From: Qipengyuania aquimaris
GTDB lineage: Bacteria; Pseudomonadota; Alphaproteobacteria; Sphingomonadales; Sphingomonadaceae
Assembly: GCF_009827445.1 (NCBI RefSeq)
Contig: NZ_WTYI01000001.1
Location: 434,001-498,000, forward strand
Reading direction: 5' to 3'
DNA: 64,000 nt
Shown here: positions 36,877 through 45,794 of the stretch, one piece after another
Layout: the number at the start of each line of letters is the position of its first letter
How positions within the stretch are numbered: the first letter of the stretch is position 1
Notes under the pieces: generated by a model
What the model was told of the DNA's origin: nothing
What the model saw: only the letters and a program-made list of their open reading frames with translations
Database searches by the model: none
Position numbers and translations under genes: made by a program

Positions 36877-37562
36877 CCCAGCCCCGCAAGATGACGATCG
36901 ATATCTGGTCCGACGTGATGTGCCCTTGGTGCCTCGTCGGCTGGGGCAATCTGTCGCAGGCGCTCCAGCAGCTGGAAGGCGAGATCGAGGCGGACGTGCG
37001 CTGGCACGCTTTCGAGCTCAATCCCGACATGCCGGAAGAAGGCGAGGAGCGCACCGCGCATATCGCACGCAAATATGGTCACACGATCAAACAGTCGAAG
37101 GAAGTGCAGGGCCAGATGCGGCAGGCTGCCGATGCGGCTGGCGTCTCGCTCGATTACGAGGGGCCGGACCCTGCGCCAGATGCGATGATGTGGAACACGT
37201 TCGAAACGCACAAGCTGCTGACCTGGACGGGCGAACGGCACGGCGCGGCAAAGCAAACCGAGCTCAAACTCGCCCTGTTCAAGGCGCATTTCAATGCCCG
37301 CCAGCGGATCGGCGAGCGGGAAGTGCTGCTTGATGTGGCGGAAAGCGTCGGGCTCGGCCGCGACGCCGCGTCAGCCGCGCTCGACGACGAGCAGGTCGCC
37401 CACAAGACCCGCGCCGAAGAGCGCGCGGCATGGGACATGAACATCAGCGGCGTGCCCGCGATGATCCTGGAGGGCCGGTTCATGGTGCCCGGTGCCCAAC
37501 CGCCGGAATCCTACGTCAATGCGCTGAGGCGGGTGGCGGAAAAGACGTCTGCGGCTGGGTGA
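36873..37562 (+). CDS. DsbA family oxidoreductase, FrnE-like
   Basis: The protein has 229 residues. It is a cytoplasmic thioredoxin-fold protein (no signal peptide) with the active site CPWC at 17-20 in IWSDVMCPWC, the inserted helical domain and the cis-Pro loop SGVPAMILEG near 200. FrnE-like members are polyketide or disulfide oxidoreductases linked to oxidative stress. The start overlaps the nudC stop, so it is coupled to nudC. Confidence 0.88.
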   Translation: MTQPRKMTIDIWSDVMCPWCLVGWGNLSQALQQLEGEIEADVRWHAFELNPDMPEEGEERTAHIARKYGHTIKQSKEVQGQMRQAADAAGVSLDYEGPDPAPDAMMWNTFETHKLLTWTGERHGAAKQTELKLALFKAHFNARQRIGEREVLLDVAESVGLGRDAASAALDDEQVAHKTRAEERAAWDMNISGVPAMILEGRFMVPGAQPPESYVNALRRVAEKTSAAG

Positions 37563-37599
37563 GCGGCTTACGGTCGATAAAACCGCGTTTTCAGGAGCG

Positions 37600-38997
37600 T
37601 CAGAAAATTAGCGCGGCGCTCACGACTGCCATCGGTAACAGTATCAAGGTCCGCAGCAGGAAGATCACCACGAGATCGACAAGGTTCAGCGGCAGCGACG
37701 ATTTCAGCATCAGTAGGCCGACCTCGGACATGAAGATAAGTTGTCCGACCGAGACCACGGCCACCACGAAGCGCGTCGACATCGCGGGTATGTCCGCAGC
37801 GGCTACGGCAGGTAGGAAAACTTCGACAAATCCAACGATCATGGCCGGGGCTGCCTCGGCCGGATAGGCTACCTGCAGAGCAGCCAGCAGCCATGCGAAG
37901 GGCTGGCTCAGAATGGCGAAGAAGTCGGTATACTGCACAATTATCGTCGCCACCAAAGCGATGAACATCCCGGCGGGAATAAGACCCAGCCAGATGTCGA
38001 GTATGTTCGCGGTGATACCCTTGGCAATTTTGGAAGAGGGCGGGGCACTCGAAGCCTTGCTCAGAGCGGCGTCGAGGGCGGTAGCGAAGGACGGAGCCTG
38101 CGTCGCTTCGCGGTCCATGGCGAAGCCGTCGACCAAATAGCTGTCGGCCTTCCTGCTGAGTGGCGGGATGCGCGCCATGATCATCGCGCAGACAATGCCG
38201 GTAAGCGTCAGGACACCGTAGAACGGCAGGAAATAGGCGTCCAAATCCAGGAATGCGACGATCACATAGCAGAACGCGATCGAAACGATGGAAAAGTTGG
38301 TGGCGATGATCGCTGCCTCGCGGGCGGAATACTGGCCTGATTCGTACTGCTGGATGGTCACAATGACGCCGACCGAACTTCCTCCAAGCCATGACGCTAT
38401 CGCATCGATCGCGCTGCGGCCGGGTACTTTGAACAGCGCCTTGAACGGGCGTTCAACAAGGACACCGAAGAAATCCATCAATCCGAATTCGGTAATGAAG
38501 GGCAGAATGATGCAGGCAATACCGATGGTGACGAGCGCCGGAACGAAGAGTTCGTTGAGTACCGTCACGCCCGTGTCTTCACCCCATATCCATTCGGGTC
38601 CGATCTGCCAGAAGATCACCACGGCGCTCACCGCGCCTGCCACGCGCAGCAGCGTCCATGCCAGTCCAGGTCGGAGGATCTGCTCTGTCGCGCTCTCCGA
38701 CGCGCCGCGCGGCGTGAAGGCGTATGCAATGGTTGCCAATGCAGATACGATGCACAGGATTACGACCGTGATGGGCAGGACTGGTGACGCAACGGCCAGT
38801 ATCCAGTCCGTGAAGATGGCCATCGGGATCTTGATCCCGACGTCTTGCGGGATCGGGAGGAGGAAAAATGCCGCGCCAATTGCCGACGGCACGATAAAGC
38901 GCAGCAAATTTGCGCCCCTGTCAGATTTTTCGCTGCTGATGCCACGCCCCCTTGAACCGAAATCATTCGGGGCGACCCTGCGCCATGGGTGAAGCAA
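37600..38997 (-). CDS. YjiH family membrane protein (nucleoside-recognition/Gate domain)
   Basis: About 465 residues and ten to twelve membrane segments. ITEFGLMDFFGVLVERPFKALFKVPGRSAIDAIASWLGGSSVGVIVT near 170-215 is the first Gate domain and FVVAVVSVGQLIFMSEVGLLML near 420 the second. YjiH proteins are predicted transporters of unknown substrate. The N-terminus is uncertain: the frame starts with TTG at 38997 and contains no ATG in the first part; a TTG at 38907 just before the first membrane segment is another choice. It converges on the FrnE-like gene. Confidence 0.85.
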   Translation of the reverse strand: MLHPWRRVAPNDFGSRGRGISSEKSDRGANLLRFIVPSAIGAAFFLLPIPQDVGIKIPMAIFTDWILAVASPVLPITVVILCIVSALATIAYAFTPRGASESATEQILRPGLAWTLLRVAGAVSAVVIFWQIGPEWIWGEDTGVTVLNELFVPALVTIGIACIILPFITEFGLMDFFGVLVERPFKALFKVPGRSAIDAIASWLGGSSVGVIVTIQQYESGQYSAREAAIIATNFSIVSIAFCYVIVAFLDLDAYFLPFYGVLTLTGIVCAMIMARIPPLSRKADSYLVDGFAMDREATQAPSFATALDAALSKASSAPPSSKIAKGITANILDIWLGLIPAGMFIALVATIIVQYTDFFAILSQPFAWLLAALQVAYPAEAAPAMIVGFVEVFLPAVAAADIPAMSTRFVVAVVSVGQLIFMSEVGLLMLKSSLPLNLVDLVVIFLLRTLILLPMAVVSAALIF

Positions 38998-39039
38998 AGC
39001 CGTCAGGCGGTCAAATAGCGCGAATCAGGAATTCACAGA

Positions 39040-39074
39040 GAAACGCCCCACAGAGTCAGTCTGCGGGGCGTTTC
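39040..39074 (-). terminator. rho-independent terminator of the small stress gene
   Basis: GAAACGCCCC and GGGGCGTTTC form a perfect 10-bp stem, with an inner CAGA/TCTG helix. On the minus strand TTTC(T) follows. It lies 20 nt after the stop of the 81-residue gene at 39095. Confidence 0.75.
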
Positions 39075-39094
39075 TGTCAGCAGGATTTGCGGTT

Positions 39095-39340
39095 TTAACT
39101 GGACCGGTCGTCCTGAATGGCCTGCAAGGTCTTTTCACCTTTCATCGCGTCCTGCGCCGGGTTGTCCGAGCCCACTTCCGGCTCGCGATTTTCGGGGTCG
39201 AATGCGCGGTTGAGTTCTCCGCGTGTGCCGACCTGGCGATTTACTTCGCCACCGGACCGGCTCTGCTGCGACGGGGTGTCGTACTTCGTAATCTCGTCGA
39301 TGAGGTCATTGTCGGGGTGCATGGATTGGCGTTCGGGCAT
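39095..39340 (-). CDS. small hypothetical protein with EcfG-type promoter
   Basis: The protein has 81 hydrophilic residues with no hydrophobic core: rich in Asp, Glu, Asn, Gln, Arg, with NRQVGTRGELNRAF and PENREPEVG. It is probably disordered. AGGAGA precedes the ATG. Upstream lies GGAAC-N17-CGTT, the consensus for the general-stress sigma factor EcfG, and a strong terminator follows. It is therefore a likely member of the general stress regulon, although its role is unknown. Confidence 0.72.
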   Translation of the reverse strand: MPERQSMHPDNDLIDEITKYDTPSQQSRSGGEVNRQVGTRGELNRAFDPENREPEVGSDNPAQDAMKGEKTLQAIQDDRSS

Positions 39341-39363
39341 ATCAATGTCTCCTTTGCCAAACC

Positions 39364-39389
39364 AACGGGTAAGCCCTTGGCAATGTTCC
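39364..39389 (-). promoter_or_regulatory. EcfG-type general-stress promoter
   Basis: On the minus strand, GGAAC (39389-39385), 17 nt, then CGTT (39367-39364), a perfect fit to the alphaproteobacterial EcfG consensus. It is 24 nt before the ATG of the 81-residue gene. Confidence 0.65.
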
Positions 39390-39458
39390 GCATTTCATCG
39401 CACCGCGCGCTCGTTTTCCCGAGGGCGAGAGCAGGCAGGAGCAATCGGCAAAGAAAAA

Positions 39459-39483
39459 GGCGCCGCCCGCTTGGGGCAGCGCC
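39459..39483 (-). terminator. rho-independent terminator of the entericidin gene
   Basis: On the minus strand a stem of GGCGC/GCGCC plus GCCC/GGGC with one mismatch, loop of 5 nt, followed by TTTTTCTTT, 30 nt after the entericidin stop. Confidence 0.85.
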
Positions 39484-39513
39484 TCTTTCGAAAGCCTATC
39501 GGCTTGGTGTGGC

Positions 39514-39648
39514 TTAGCAGTTACCTTCTACGCCGTCGGCACAATCGGTTGCGGATTCGACGTCTTCGCCGATGCCGTCGATCGTGTTGCAGGCCGAAAG
39601 CAGGATGGCCGAGCTGCCGAATGCGAGCATTGTTAGGAATTTCTTCAT
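39514..39648 (-). CDS. entericidin A/B family lipoprotein
   Basis: The protein has 44 residues. The signal peptide MKKFLTMLAF... ends in Leu-Ser-Ala-Cys at Cys20, followed by NTIDGIGEDVESA, the entericidin signature. These tiny membrane lipoproteins are stress-induced and linked to envelope stress or lysis control. Two further Cys are at 36 and 44. GGAGAG lies 5 nt before the ATG. Upstream, GGAAC and CGCT at 16 nt spacing resemble an EcfG promoter with one mismatch. It has its own terminator. Confidence 0.88.
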   Translation of the reverse strand: MKKFLTMLAFGSSAILLSACNTIDGIGEDVESATDCADGVEGNC

Positions 39649-39767
39649 AGTCACTCTCCGATAGCGCAGACCGACGGCGCGCCATGTTTTATCAGTCGGT
39701 GACGTCATAGCGATGCGAACCGGATGCGGTTCCGCAGAGGCGTGTCGTAAGTCTTTGGGAAATAGGG

Positions 39768-40157
39768 CTAGATCAGCCCAAGCCGCTCCAGCTTGCCGGC
39801 GAGCTTGCCGGGCAGGGCGTCGCCGATGTCCTCGCCTTCCTCCAGGTCGCGCGGCGGATCGCCCTTGAGATAGCGCCAGCCCTGGTGGGCGCGCTTGGGG
39901 CGGGGCAGGACGCGAACCAGTTCGGGCTTGAGGTCGATGGACCAGCGCCCATCCTTCGTTTCGCTGAAGCCGAGGATTTCGCTCCGCGCCACGATCGAGT
40001 GCTGGTGAATCCAGTAGAGCGAGCCACCGATGCACTGTTCCCACTTGGTCGGGCGATAGCGAGTGGTGAGGTTCGGACTGCGCCGCTGCGCATACCAGCT
40101 TTCGATGTCGCCGTAGCTTTGCGCACCGAAAGCGATCTTGGTCAGGTTGAGCGGCAT
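39768..40157 (-). CDS. DUF1489 family protein
   Basis: The protein has 129 residues. TKIAFGAQSYGDIESWYAQRR near the start, TRYRPTKWEQCIGGSLYWIHQHSIVARSEILGF in the middle and the AHQGWRYLKGDPPRDL end match DUF1489, a conserved alphaproteobacterial protein of unknown function. No signal peptide or membrane segment. The 198 nt between this gene and mgtE hold no convincing gene; only two GTGGAAC copies and an AAAAAA run were seen. Confidence 0.85.
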   Translation of the reverse strand: MPLNLTKIAFGAQSYGDIESWYAQRRSPNLTTRYRPTKWEQCIGGSLYWIHQHSIVARSEILGFSETKDGRWSIDLKPELVRVLPRPKRAHQGWRYLKGDPPRDLEEGEDIGDALPGKLAGKLERLGLI

Positions 40158-40355
40158 GGGACCGATGTAGTCAGCAAGGCCCGAACCGCAATGGCGAGAA
40201 CCGGCTTTCCTACAATGGCGCGGCTGGGGCAGGCATACGTCATGGACTGCGCTTCTCGCCCCTCATGCACGCAATCGCGCCACTTCGAGGGTGGTTTGCA
40301 GCCCGAGGATTTTTTCTCTCAGGACCGTGTTCCACCCGTTCCACTCTGTAGGAGA

Positions 40356-41816
40356 TCAGACGACCTGCAACGCCACGGCAAGGCCGAGAAAGGCGAAGAA
40401 GCCCATCGAGTCCGTGATCATGGTCACGAAGACGCTGGACGCCACCGCAGGGTCCTGGTCCAGCCGGTCGAACGCGACCGGGACCAGCACGCCGGCAAGC
40501 CCTGCGGTCACCACGTTGATGACCATCGCCAGTGCGATCACTGCGCCCAGCAGGGGCGTGAAGATGACCGCCGTCGCAGCGCCGATCAGCACCGCGATGG
40601 TCACCCCGTTGAGCAAGGCAACGCGCAACTCGCGTGTCAGGATGCGCCGCGTGTTGCTGCGTGTCAGCTGGTTCATGGCGATCGCGCGCACGGTCACGGC
40701 CATGGTCTGCGTGCCCGCATTGCCGCCGATGCTGGCGACGATGGGCATAAGTACAGCCAGCGCGACCAGCTTCTCGATAGCGGCACCGAACGCGGCGATG
40801 ATGAGCGATGCGATGAGCGCGGTGCCGAGGTTGGCGACCAGCCAGCGCACGCGGCTGGAGTAGGCCTCGCGGATCGGCTCGTTGATGTCGCCTTCGCCTG
40901 CGCCAGACATGAGCAGGGCGTCCTCGCCCGCTTCTTCGGCGATGATGTGGACGATATCGTCGACCGTCATCTGGCCCACGAGGCGGCCGTCCTCGTCCAC
41001 CACGGCGGCGGAGATGAGCCCGTATTTCTGGAACATCAGCGCGACCTCTTCCTGATCGAGCATGGCCGGGATCAGCGTCTGGTCCCGCTTCATCACGTCG
41101 CCCAGCGCGATGTTGCGCGGCGTGCGCAGGATCCACGAGAGGTTGCAGGTGCCGACCGGATGATGGCGCTGGTCGACGATGAAGACCTCGAAGAAGTCCT
41201 CCGGCAATTCGCGCCCGTCGCGCAGGTAATCGATCAGGTCGCCGACGGTGATGTGCTCAGGAACCGCCACGAACTCGCGGTTCATCAGGCGGCCCGCGGT
41301 CTCTTCGGGATAGGACAGGGCCGACTGGATGGCGATCCGGTCTTCCGGTTCCAGCTCGGCGAGGATGGCGCGCTGGTCGTCTTCGTCCAGATCCTCGATC
41401 AGCTGGACGGCGTCATCGGTTTCCAGCTGTTCCGCGATCTGCGCCACCGCATCGGCGGGCAGCGCTTCCATCATCTCTTCGCGGACGTAATCGTTGAGCT
41501 CGGCAACGACTTCGCTGGTCATCAGGTCGGTGATGGCCGCGGCGAGCTGGTGCCGCTCTTCTCGATCAAACAGTTCGAGAAGGTCGGCGACGTCGGCGGG
41601 GTGGAGCGGTTCGACCAGGTCGTAGACCGCACCGGTCTCGCCCGCTTCCAGCGCGTCCTCGACCGAGGAGACGAACTCGCGCTTGAGCGTGTTCTCCTCG
41701 TCCATACGCTCGTCGTCGATGCGGTCGTCCGGACGCGCGCCTTCGTCCTGCTCCTCGGGGGCCAGGATCACGTCGTCATCTTCAAGGGGCCGCTCGTGCT
41801 CCGCCATCGGGGCCAA
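40356..41816 (-). CDS. mgtE: magnesium transporter MgtE
   Basis: The protein has 486 residues. The acidic N-terminal MgtE superhelix domain (about 45-165, HPADVADLLELFDREER), two CBS domains (about 170-300, with MNREFVAVPEHITVGDLIDYLR), a linker helix and five C-terminal membrane segments (from about 320, with GGNAGTQTMAVTVRA) are all there. It is a Mg-gated Mg2+ channel of the inner membrane. ATGs at 41816 and 41807 are both possible. I saw no Mg riboswitch in the 90 nt upstream. Confidence 0.95.
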   Translation of the reverse strand: MAPMAEHERPLEDDDVILAPEEQDEGARPDDRIDDERMDEENTLKREFVSSVEDALEAGETGAVYDLVEPLHPADVADLLELFDREERHQLAAAITDLMTSEVVAELNDYVREEMMEALPADAVAQIAEQLETDDAVQLIEDLDEDDQRAILAELEPEDRIAIQSALSYPEETAGRLMNREFVAVPEHITVGDLIDYLRDGRELPEDFFEVFIVDQRHHPVGTCNLSWILRTPRNIALGDVMKRDQTLIPAMLDQEEVALMFQKYGLISAAVVDEDGRLVGQMTVDDIVHIIAEEAGEDALLMSGAGEGDINEPIREAYSSRVRWLVANLGTALIASLIIAAFGAAIEKLVALAVLMPIVASIGGNAGTQTMAVTVRAIAMNQLTRSNTRRILTRELRVALLNGVTIAVLIGAATAVIFTPLLGAVIALAMVINVVTAGLAGVLVPVAFDRLDQDPAVASSVFVTMITDSMGFFAFLGLAVALQVV

Positions 41817-41910
41817 CCTCTAGGCAGTGGGCCTCATAAAGCAAGCAGAGGGTGACATGAGGCTGTGAACGCCTATGTAGGCGCCAACCGAATTACAGGA
41901 GACAATACCA

Positions 41911-42372
41911 ATGGCCGACAAGCTGACCTTCACCCTCGACACCGGCGACGGCGAAAACAAGGACGTGGTGATCAAGCTGCGTCCCGACCTCGCGCCCGGG
42001 CACGTAGAGCGCATCACGACGCTGGCGGGCGAAGGCTTCTACGATGGCGTGGTCTTCCACCGCGTGATCCCCGGCTTCATGGCGCAGGGCGGCGATCCGA
42101 CCGGCACCGGCATGGGCGGCAGCGACAAGCCCGACCTCAAGGCCGAATTCAACAGCGAACCGCACACGCGCGGCACTTGCTCGATGGCCCGCACCCAAGT
42201 GCCCGACAGCGCGAACAGCCAATTCTTCATCTGCTTCGACGATGCCGAATTCCTCGACGGCCAGTACACCGTCTGGGGCCAGGTCGAGAGCGGCATGGAA
42301 CACATCGACGCGCTCCCCAAAGGCGAGCCGCCGGCAAACCCGGGCAAAATCGTGAAGGCTACTGTTGGCTAA
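41911..42372 (+). CDS. cyclophilin-type peptidyl-prolyl cis-trans isomerase
   Basis: The protein has 153 residues. Cyclophilin core motifs FHRVIPGFMAQGGDPTGTGMGG (near 50-72) with catalytic Arg, SMARTQVPDSANSQFFICF (near 91) and FLDGQYTVWGQVESGM (near 112) are present. No signal peptide, so it is cytoplasmic PpiB type. CAGGAGA precedes the ATG. Its stop overlaps the next start (TAATG). Confidence 0.94.
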   Translation: MADKLTFTLDTGDGENKDVVIKLRPDLAPGHVERITTLAGEGFYDGVVFHRVIPGFMAQGGDPTGTGMGGSDKPDLKAEFNSEPHTRGTCSMARTQVPDSANSQFFICFDDAEFLDGQYTVWGQVESGMEHIDALPKGEPPANPGKIVKATVG

Positions 42373-42803
42373 TGCCTGAAAAGCGCCGCCTTTCTCCCGC
42401 TGATAAGAAGGCGCTGTCCTACGCAAAGGACAGGCGCAATTCGTATGGCGAGAATGACAAGGCGGCGCGCAAGGCGATTCCGGCTCGCAAGGCCGGAGAG
42501 AATCGCAAGAACAGACGCAAGGCAGGGCAAGCCCTTGATGCGTATGAGAGCCTCGACGGGGGCTCTGCCGACTTGATGGAAAGCTCGCTGACGCACGATA
42601 TCGAACGCGTCGGCGGGTGGAAGAAGTGTCCGGATCAACCGCTGCGAGATCACATTTCTCAACAAGACTACCGTCGCGACTTCCGAGATGGGCGGAAGCG
42701 GTGGTCTCGCAAGAATTACGAGGAAGCGAAAGACGAGGGGCGAACGTCATTCGCATTAAGTTGGCGTGGTTCGGACGTTGAGTCCGAGTTCAAATCTGAG
42801 TAA
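42372..42803 (+). CDS. highly charged hypothetical protein between ppiB and miaB
   Basis: The protein has 143 residues, very rich in Lys, Arg, Asp and Glu, with [21 protein letters not shown] and [16 protein letters not shown] at the N-terminus. It is probably helical and may bind nucleic acid, but no family is recognised. Coding is supported by the TAATG overlap with the isomerase gene and the close spacing (13 nt) to miaB. Its base composition looks lower in GC than its neighbours. Confidence 0.6.
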   Translation: MPEKRRLSPADKKALSYAKDRRNSYGENDKAARKAIPARKAGENRKNRRKAGQALDAYESLDGGSADLMESSLTHDIERVGGWKKCPDQPLRDHISQQDYRRDFRDGRKRWSRKNYEEAKDEGRTSFALSWRGSDVESEFKSE

Positions 42804-42816
42804 AGCGCCCACTCCC

Positions 42817-44160
42817 ATGAAACCGCACAATTCCCCCAAGACCTACAGGGTCAAGAGCTTCGGCTGCCAGATGAACGTCTATGACGGCGAGCGCATGGCC
42901 GAGATGTTGGGCGAGCAGGGCATCGTGCCTGCGCCTGAGGGCGAGGATGCCGACCTCGTCGTGCTTAACACCTGCCATATCCGCGAAAAGGCGGCGGAGA
43001 AGGTCTATTCGGACATCGGCCGCCTGACCAAGGCTGGCCGCGAGGCAGGCAAGGAGCCGCTGATCGCGGTCGCGGGCTGTGTTGCGCAGGCCGAGGGCGA
43101 GGAGATCATGAAGCGCTCTCCCGCGGTCAGCATGGTCGTCGGCCCGCAGGCCTATCACCGCCTGCCGGAAATGCTCGAAAAGGCAGTGAAGGGCGAGCGG
43201 GCGACCGACACCGACATGCCGGCAATCGCCAAGTTTGCCGCGCTGCCAGAGCGCCGCCGCACCAATCCGGCGAGCTTTCTCACCGTGCAGGAGGGCTGCG
43301 ACAAGTTCTGCACCTATTGTGTCGTGCCCTATACCCGCGGAGCGGAAATCAGCCGCCCCTATGCGGACCTCTTGACCGAAGCGAAGAAGCTGGTCGATGC
43401 GGGCGCGAAGGAAATTACCCTGCTCGGCCAGAACGTCAGCGCGTGGAGCGGCGAGGATGAGAAGGGCCATTCGGTCGGCCTCGCAGGCCTCATCCGCGAC
43501 CTTGCGAAGGTCGATGGCCTCGCGCGCATCCGCTACACCACCAGCCACCCTGCCGACATGGACGACGATTTGATCGCCGCGCATGGCGAGATCGACAAGC
43601 TCATGCCCTTTCTCCACCTGCCGGTGCAGGCGGGCAGCGACCGTGTCCTCAAGGCCATGAACCGCAGCCACACGGCGGAAAGCTATTTGAGGCTGCTGGA
43701 ACGCTTCCGCGCCGCGCGGCCCGACCTTGCACTCTCGGGCGACTTCATCGTCGGCTTCCCCGGCGAGACCGATGCCGAGTTCGAGGAAACTCTCGCGCTG
43801 GTGGACGAGGTCAAATACGCGCAGGCCTTCAGCTTCAAATACTCGCCGCGTCCCGGCACCCCCGCCGCCACGATGGACGGGCAGGTCGCCAAGGACGTCA
43901 TGGACGAGCGCCTGCGCCGCTTGCAGGACGCGCTCAATCGCGACCAGCTTGCCTTCAACGAGGCAAGCGTGGGACGGACGTGCGAAGTCCTCGTGGAGCG
44001 CAAGGGCAAGCACTCCGGCCAGTGGCTCGGCAAGTCGCCGTGGCTCCAGAGCGTGTGGTTCGAAGGCGACGCGCAGATCGGCGATCTCGTGCAGGCCGAA
44101 TTGGTCGAAGCGGGGCCGAACTCGCTTGCCGGAAAGTTGCGGGAAACCGTCTCCGCTTGA
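42817..44160 (+). CDS. miaB: tRNA-2-methylthio-N6-isopentenyladenosine synthase MiaB
   Basis: The protein has 447 residues. It methylthiolates i6A37 of tRNA. The N-terminal MTTase domain has its three Cys in FGCQMN (17), NTCHIRE and AGCVAQ; the radical-SAM cluster motif CxxxCxxC is in [16 protein letters not shown] near 158; a TRAM domain ends the protein. miaB-phoH-ybeY-corC is a common alphaproteobacterial order. The frame extends to 42766, but the ATG at 42817 fits the family. Confidence 0.95.
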   Translation: MKPHNSPKTYRVKSFGCQMNVYDGERMAEMLGEQGIVPAPEGEDADLVVLNTCHIREKAAEKVYSDIGRLTKAGREAGKEPLIAVAGCVAQAEGEEIMKRSPAVSMVVGPQAYHRLPEMLEKAVKGERATDTDMPAIAKFAALPERRRTNPASFLTVQEGCDKFCTYCVVPYTRGAEISRPYADLLTEAKKLVDAGAKEITLLGQNVSAWSGEDEKGHSVGLAGLIRDLAKVDGLARIRYTTSHPADMDDDLIAAHGEIDKLMPFLHLPVQAGSDRVLKAMNRSHTAESYLRLLERFRAARPDLALSGDFIVGFPGETDAEFEETLALVDEVKYAQAFSFKYSPRPGTPAATMDGQVAKDVMDERLRRLQDALNRDQLAFNEASVGRTCEVLVERKGKHSGQWLGKSPWLQSVWFEGDAQIGDLVQAELVEAGPNSLAGKLRETVSA

Positions 44161-44253
44161 TGACATCCGCGTGACTTTCCACCGGATCGTCGCGCCATGA
44201 CTTGCGCAAGCCTGGACAGAGCCTAGATTCCGACTCGGAAACGAAAGGAGCGC

Positions 44254-45285
44254 ATGGCTCGTAAACCCGCACCGAAGGCCCATCAGGCTTTCACACCGCC
44301 GCCCAGTCCGCAGCGTGAAGTTCGCCGCGCACAGATCGACATCAGCTTCGATAACCAGAGCCTCTTGGGCGCACTGTTCGGGCAATTCGACGCCAATCTG
44401 GTCCAGGTCGAAAACCGCCTCGGCGTTTTCATCGCGGCACGCGGCAATGATCTACATATCGAAGGCCCGGAAGACAGCGTGGCGCGCGCTCGCGACGTCC
44501 TGAACGAGATGTATGACCGGCTTTCGCAAGGGCAGGACCTGGATGCAGGCGCCATCGAATCGCTGATCTCCATGTCCAACGAGCCGACGCTGGATGGCAT
44601 CATGGATGCAGAGCCCAAGGGCCCGCCGATCATGATCCGCACGCGGCGCAAGACCATCGTACCGCGCAGCGCCATGCAGGCGACCTACATGCGCTCGCTT
44701 ACGCGCGACGATATCATCTTTGCGCTCGGCCCGGCGGGTACCGGCAAGACCTATCTGGCTGTTGCGCAGGCCGTGGCGCAGCTTATCAATGGCAGTGTGC
44801 AGCGCCTGATCCTGTCCCGCCCTGCGGTGGAGGCGGGCGAGAAGCTCGGCTTCCTGCCGGGTGACATGAAGGACAAGGTCGATCCCTATCTGCGCCCGCT
44901 CTACGACGCGCTTTACGACTGCATGCCGCCCGAACAGGTGGAGCGGCGGCTGGCGTCGGGAGAGATCGAGATCGCGCCCATCGCCTTCATGCGCGGCCGC
45001 ACGCTGGCGGACGCCTTCGTCATTCTCGACGAAGCTCAGAACACCACGCGCGAGCAGATGAAGATGTTCCTCACCCGTTTCGGCCAGAACAGCCGCATGG
45101 TCATTTGCGGCGACCCGCGGCAGGTCGACATTCCCGGCGGTGACGGCATGAGCGGCCTTGCGGATGCGGTCGGCAAGCTGGAAGGCGTCGATGGTTTCGG
45201 CACCATCCGCTTCACCGCCGCCGACGTCGTCCGCCATCCGATCGTGGGGCGCATCGTCGAGGCTTACGAAGGGCCGGCGGCCTAG
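44254..45285 (+). CDS. phoH: PhoH family ATPase
   Basis: The protein has 343 residues. A KH-like N-terminal part (30-90) is followed by the PhoH P-loop ATPase with Walker A GPAGTGKT at 159-166, [33 protein letters not shown] near 188 and Walker [12 protein letters not shown] near 252. It is thought to act in RNA metabolism with YbeY. GAAAGGAG lies before the ATG. The stop is immediately followed by the ybeY start. Confidence 0.94.
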   Translation: MARKPAPKAHQAFTPPPSPQREVRRAQIDISFDNQSLLGALFGQFDANLVQVENRLGVFIAARGNDLHIEGPEDSVARARDVLNEMYDRLSQGQDLDAGAIESLISMSNEPTLDGIMDAEPKGPPIMIRTRRKTIVPRSAMQATYMRSLTRDDIIFALGPAGTGKTYLAVAQAVAQLINGSVQRLILSRPAVEAGEKLGFLPGDMKDKVDPYLRPLYDALYDCMPPEQVERRLASGEIEIAPIAFMRGRTLADAFVILDEAQNTTREQMKMFLTRFGQNSRMVICGDPRQVDIPGGDGMSGLADAVGKLEGVDGFGTIRFTAADVVRHPIVGRIVEAYEGPAA

Positions 45286-45777
45286 GTGCAACTCGATCTG
45301 GAAATTGACGGCTGGCCAGGTGAAACCGATTGGGCAGCCTTATCGGAAAATGTGCAAGATGCTGCGGCTTCGGTCGAGCCAGCCCTTGCATCCGGCCGCC
45401 TGGTCACCAGCATTCTGTTCACAACCGACGACGAAGTTCACACACTCAACAAGGAATGGCGCGGCAAGGACAAGCCGACCAATGTGCTGTCTTTCCCGAT
45501 GTTGGAGCGTCAGGACTTGCTCGAATTGGGCGATGAGGGGCCGCCCGAAATGCTTGGCGATATCGCGCTGGCATTAGAGACTTGCGAGCGTGAAGCGGGT
45601 GAGAAAGGCGTCTGCCTGAGGGACCACACAGCCCACTTGCTGATTCACGGTTTCCTGCATCTTGCAGGGCACGACCACGTCGATTCCGACGAGCAGGCCG
45701 CTGCCATGGAAAAACTCGAGATCGAAGCGCTTGCAAAATTGGGTATAGCGGACCCATATGGGGACCGCGACAAATAG
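45286..45777 (+). CDS. ybeY: endoribonuclease YbeY
   Basis: The protein has 163 residues from a GTG directly after the phoH stop. The zinc-binding HGFLHLAGHDH motif lies at 121-131. NKEWRGKDKPTNVLSFPM near 55 is also typical. It matures rRNA and takes part in 70S quality control. Confidence 0.95.
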   Translation: MQLDLEIDGWPGETDWAALSENVQDAAASVEPALASGRLVTSILFTTDDEVHTLNKEWRGKDKPTNVLSFPMLERQDLLELGDEGPPEMLGDIALALETCEREAGEKGVCLRDHTAHLLIHGFLHLAGHDHVDSDEQAAAMEKLEIEALAKLGIADPYGDRDK

Positions 45778-45794
45778 GAGTACGCACCCGGCCC

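Noticed and set aside
39708..39733. EcfG-like promoter for the entericidin gene
   Set aside because: GGAAC is present but the -10 reads CGCT at 16-nt spacing, one mismatch from CGTT; too weak to list as a feature.
40158..40355. Possible small gene or RNA between DUF1489 and mgtE
   Set aside because: No good start with Shine-Dalgarno, no strong hairpin, no RNA family recognised.
41870..41883. CGCCTA-TG-TAGGCG palindrome upstream of the cyclophilin gene
   Set aside because: Short, alone, and not matched by any other copy; could be chance in GC-rich DNA.
42790..44385. 531-codon frame antisense to miaB
   Set aside because: Overlaps the whole of a certain gene; no recognisable protein features.
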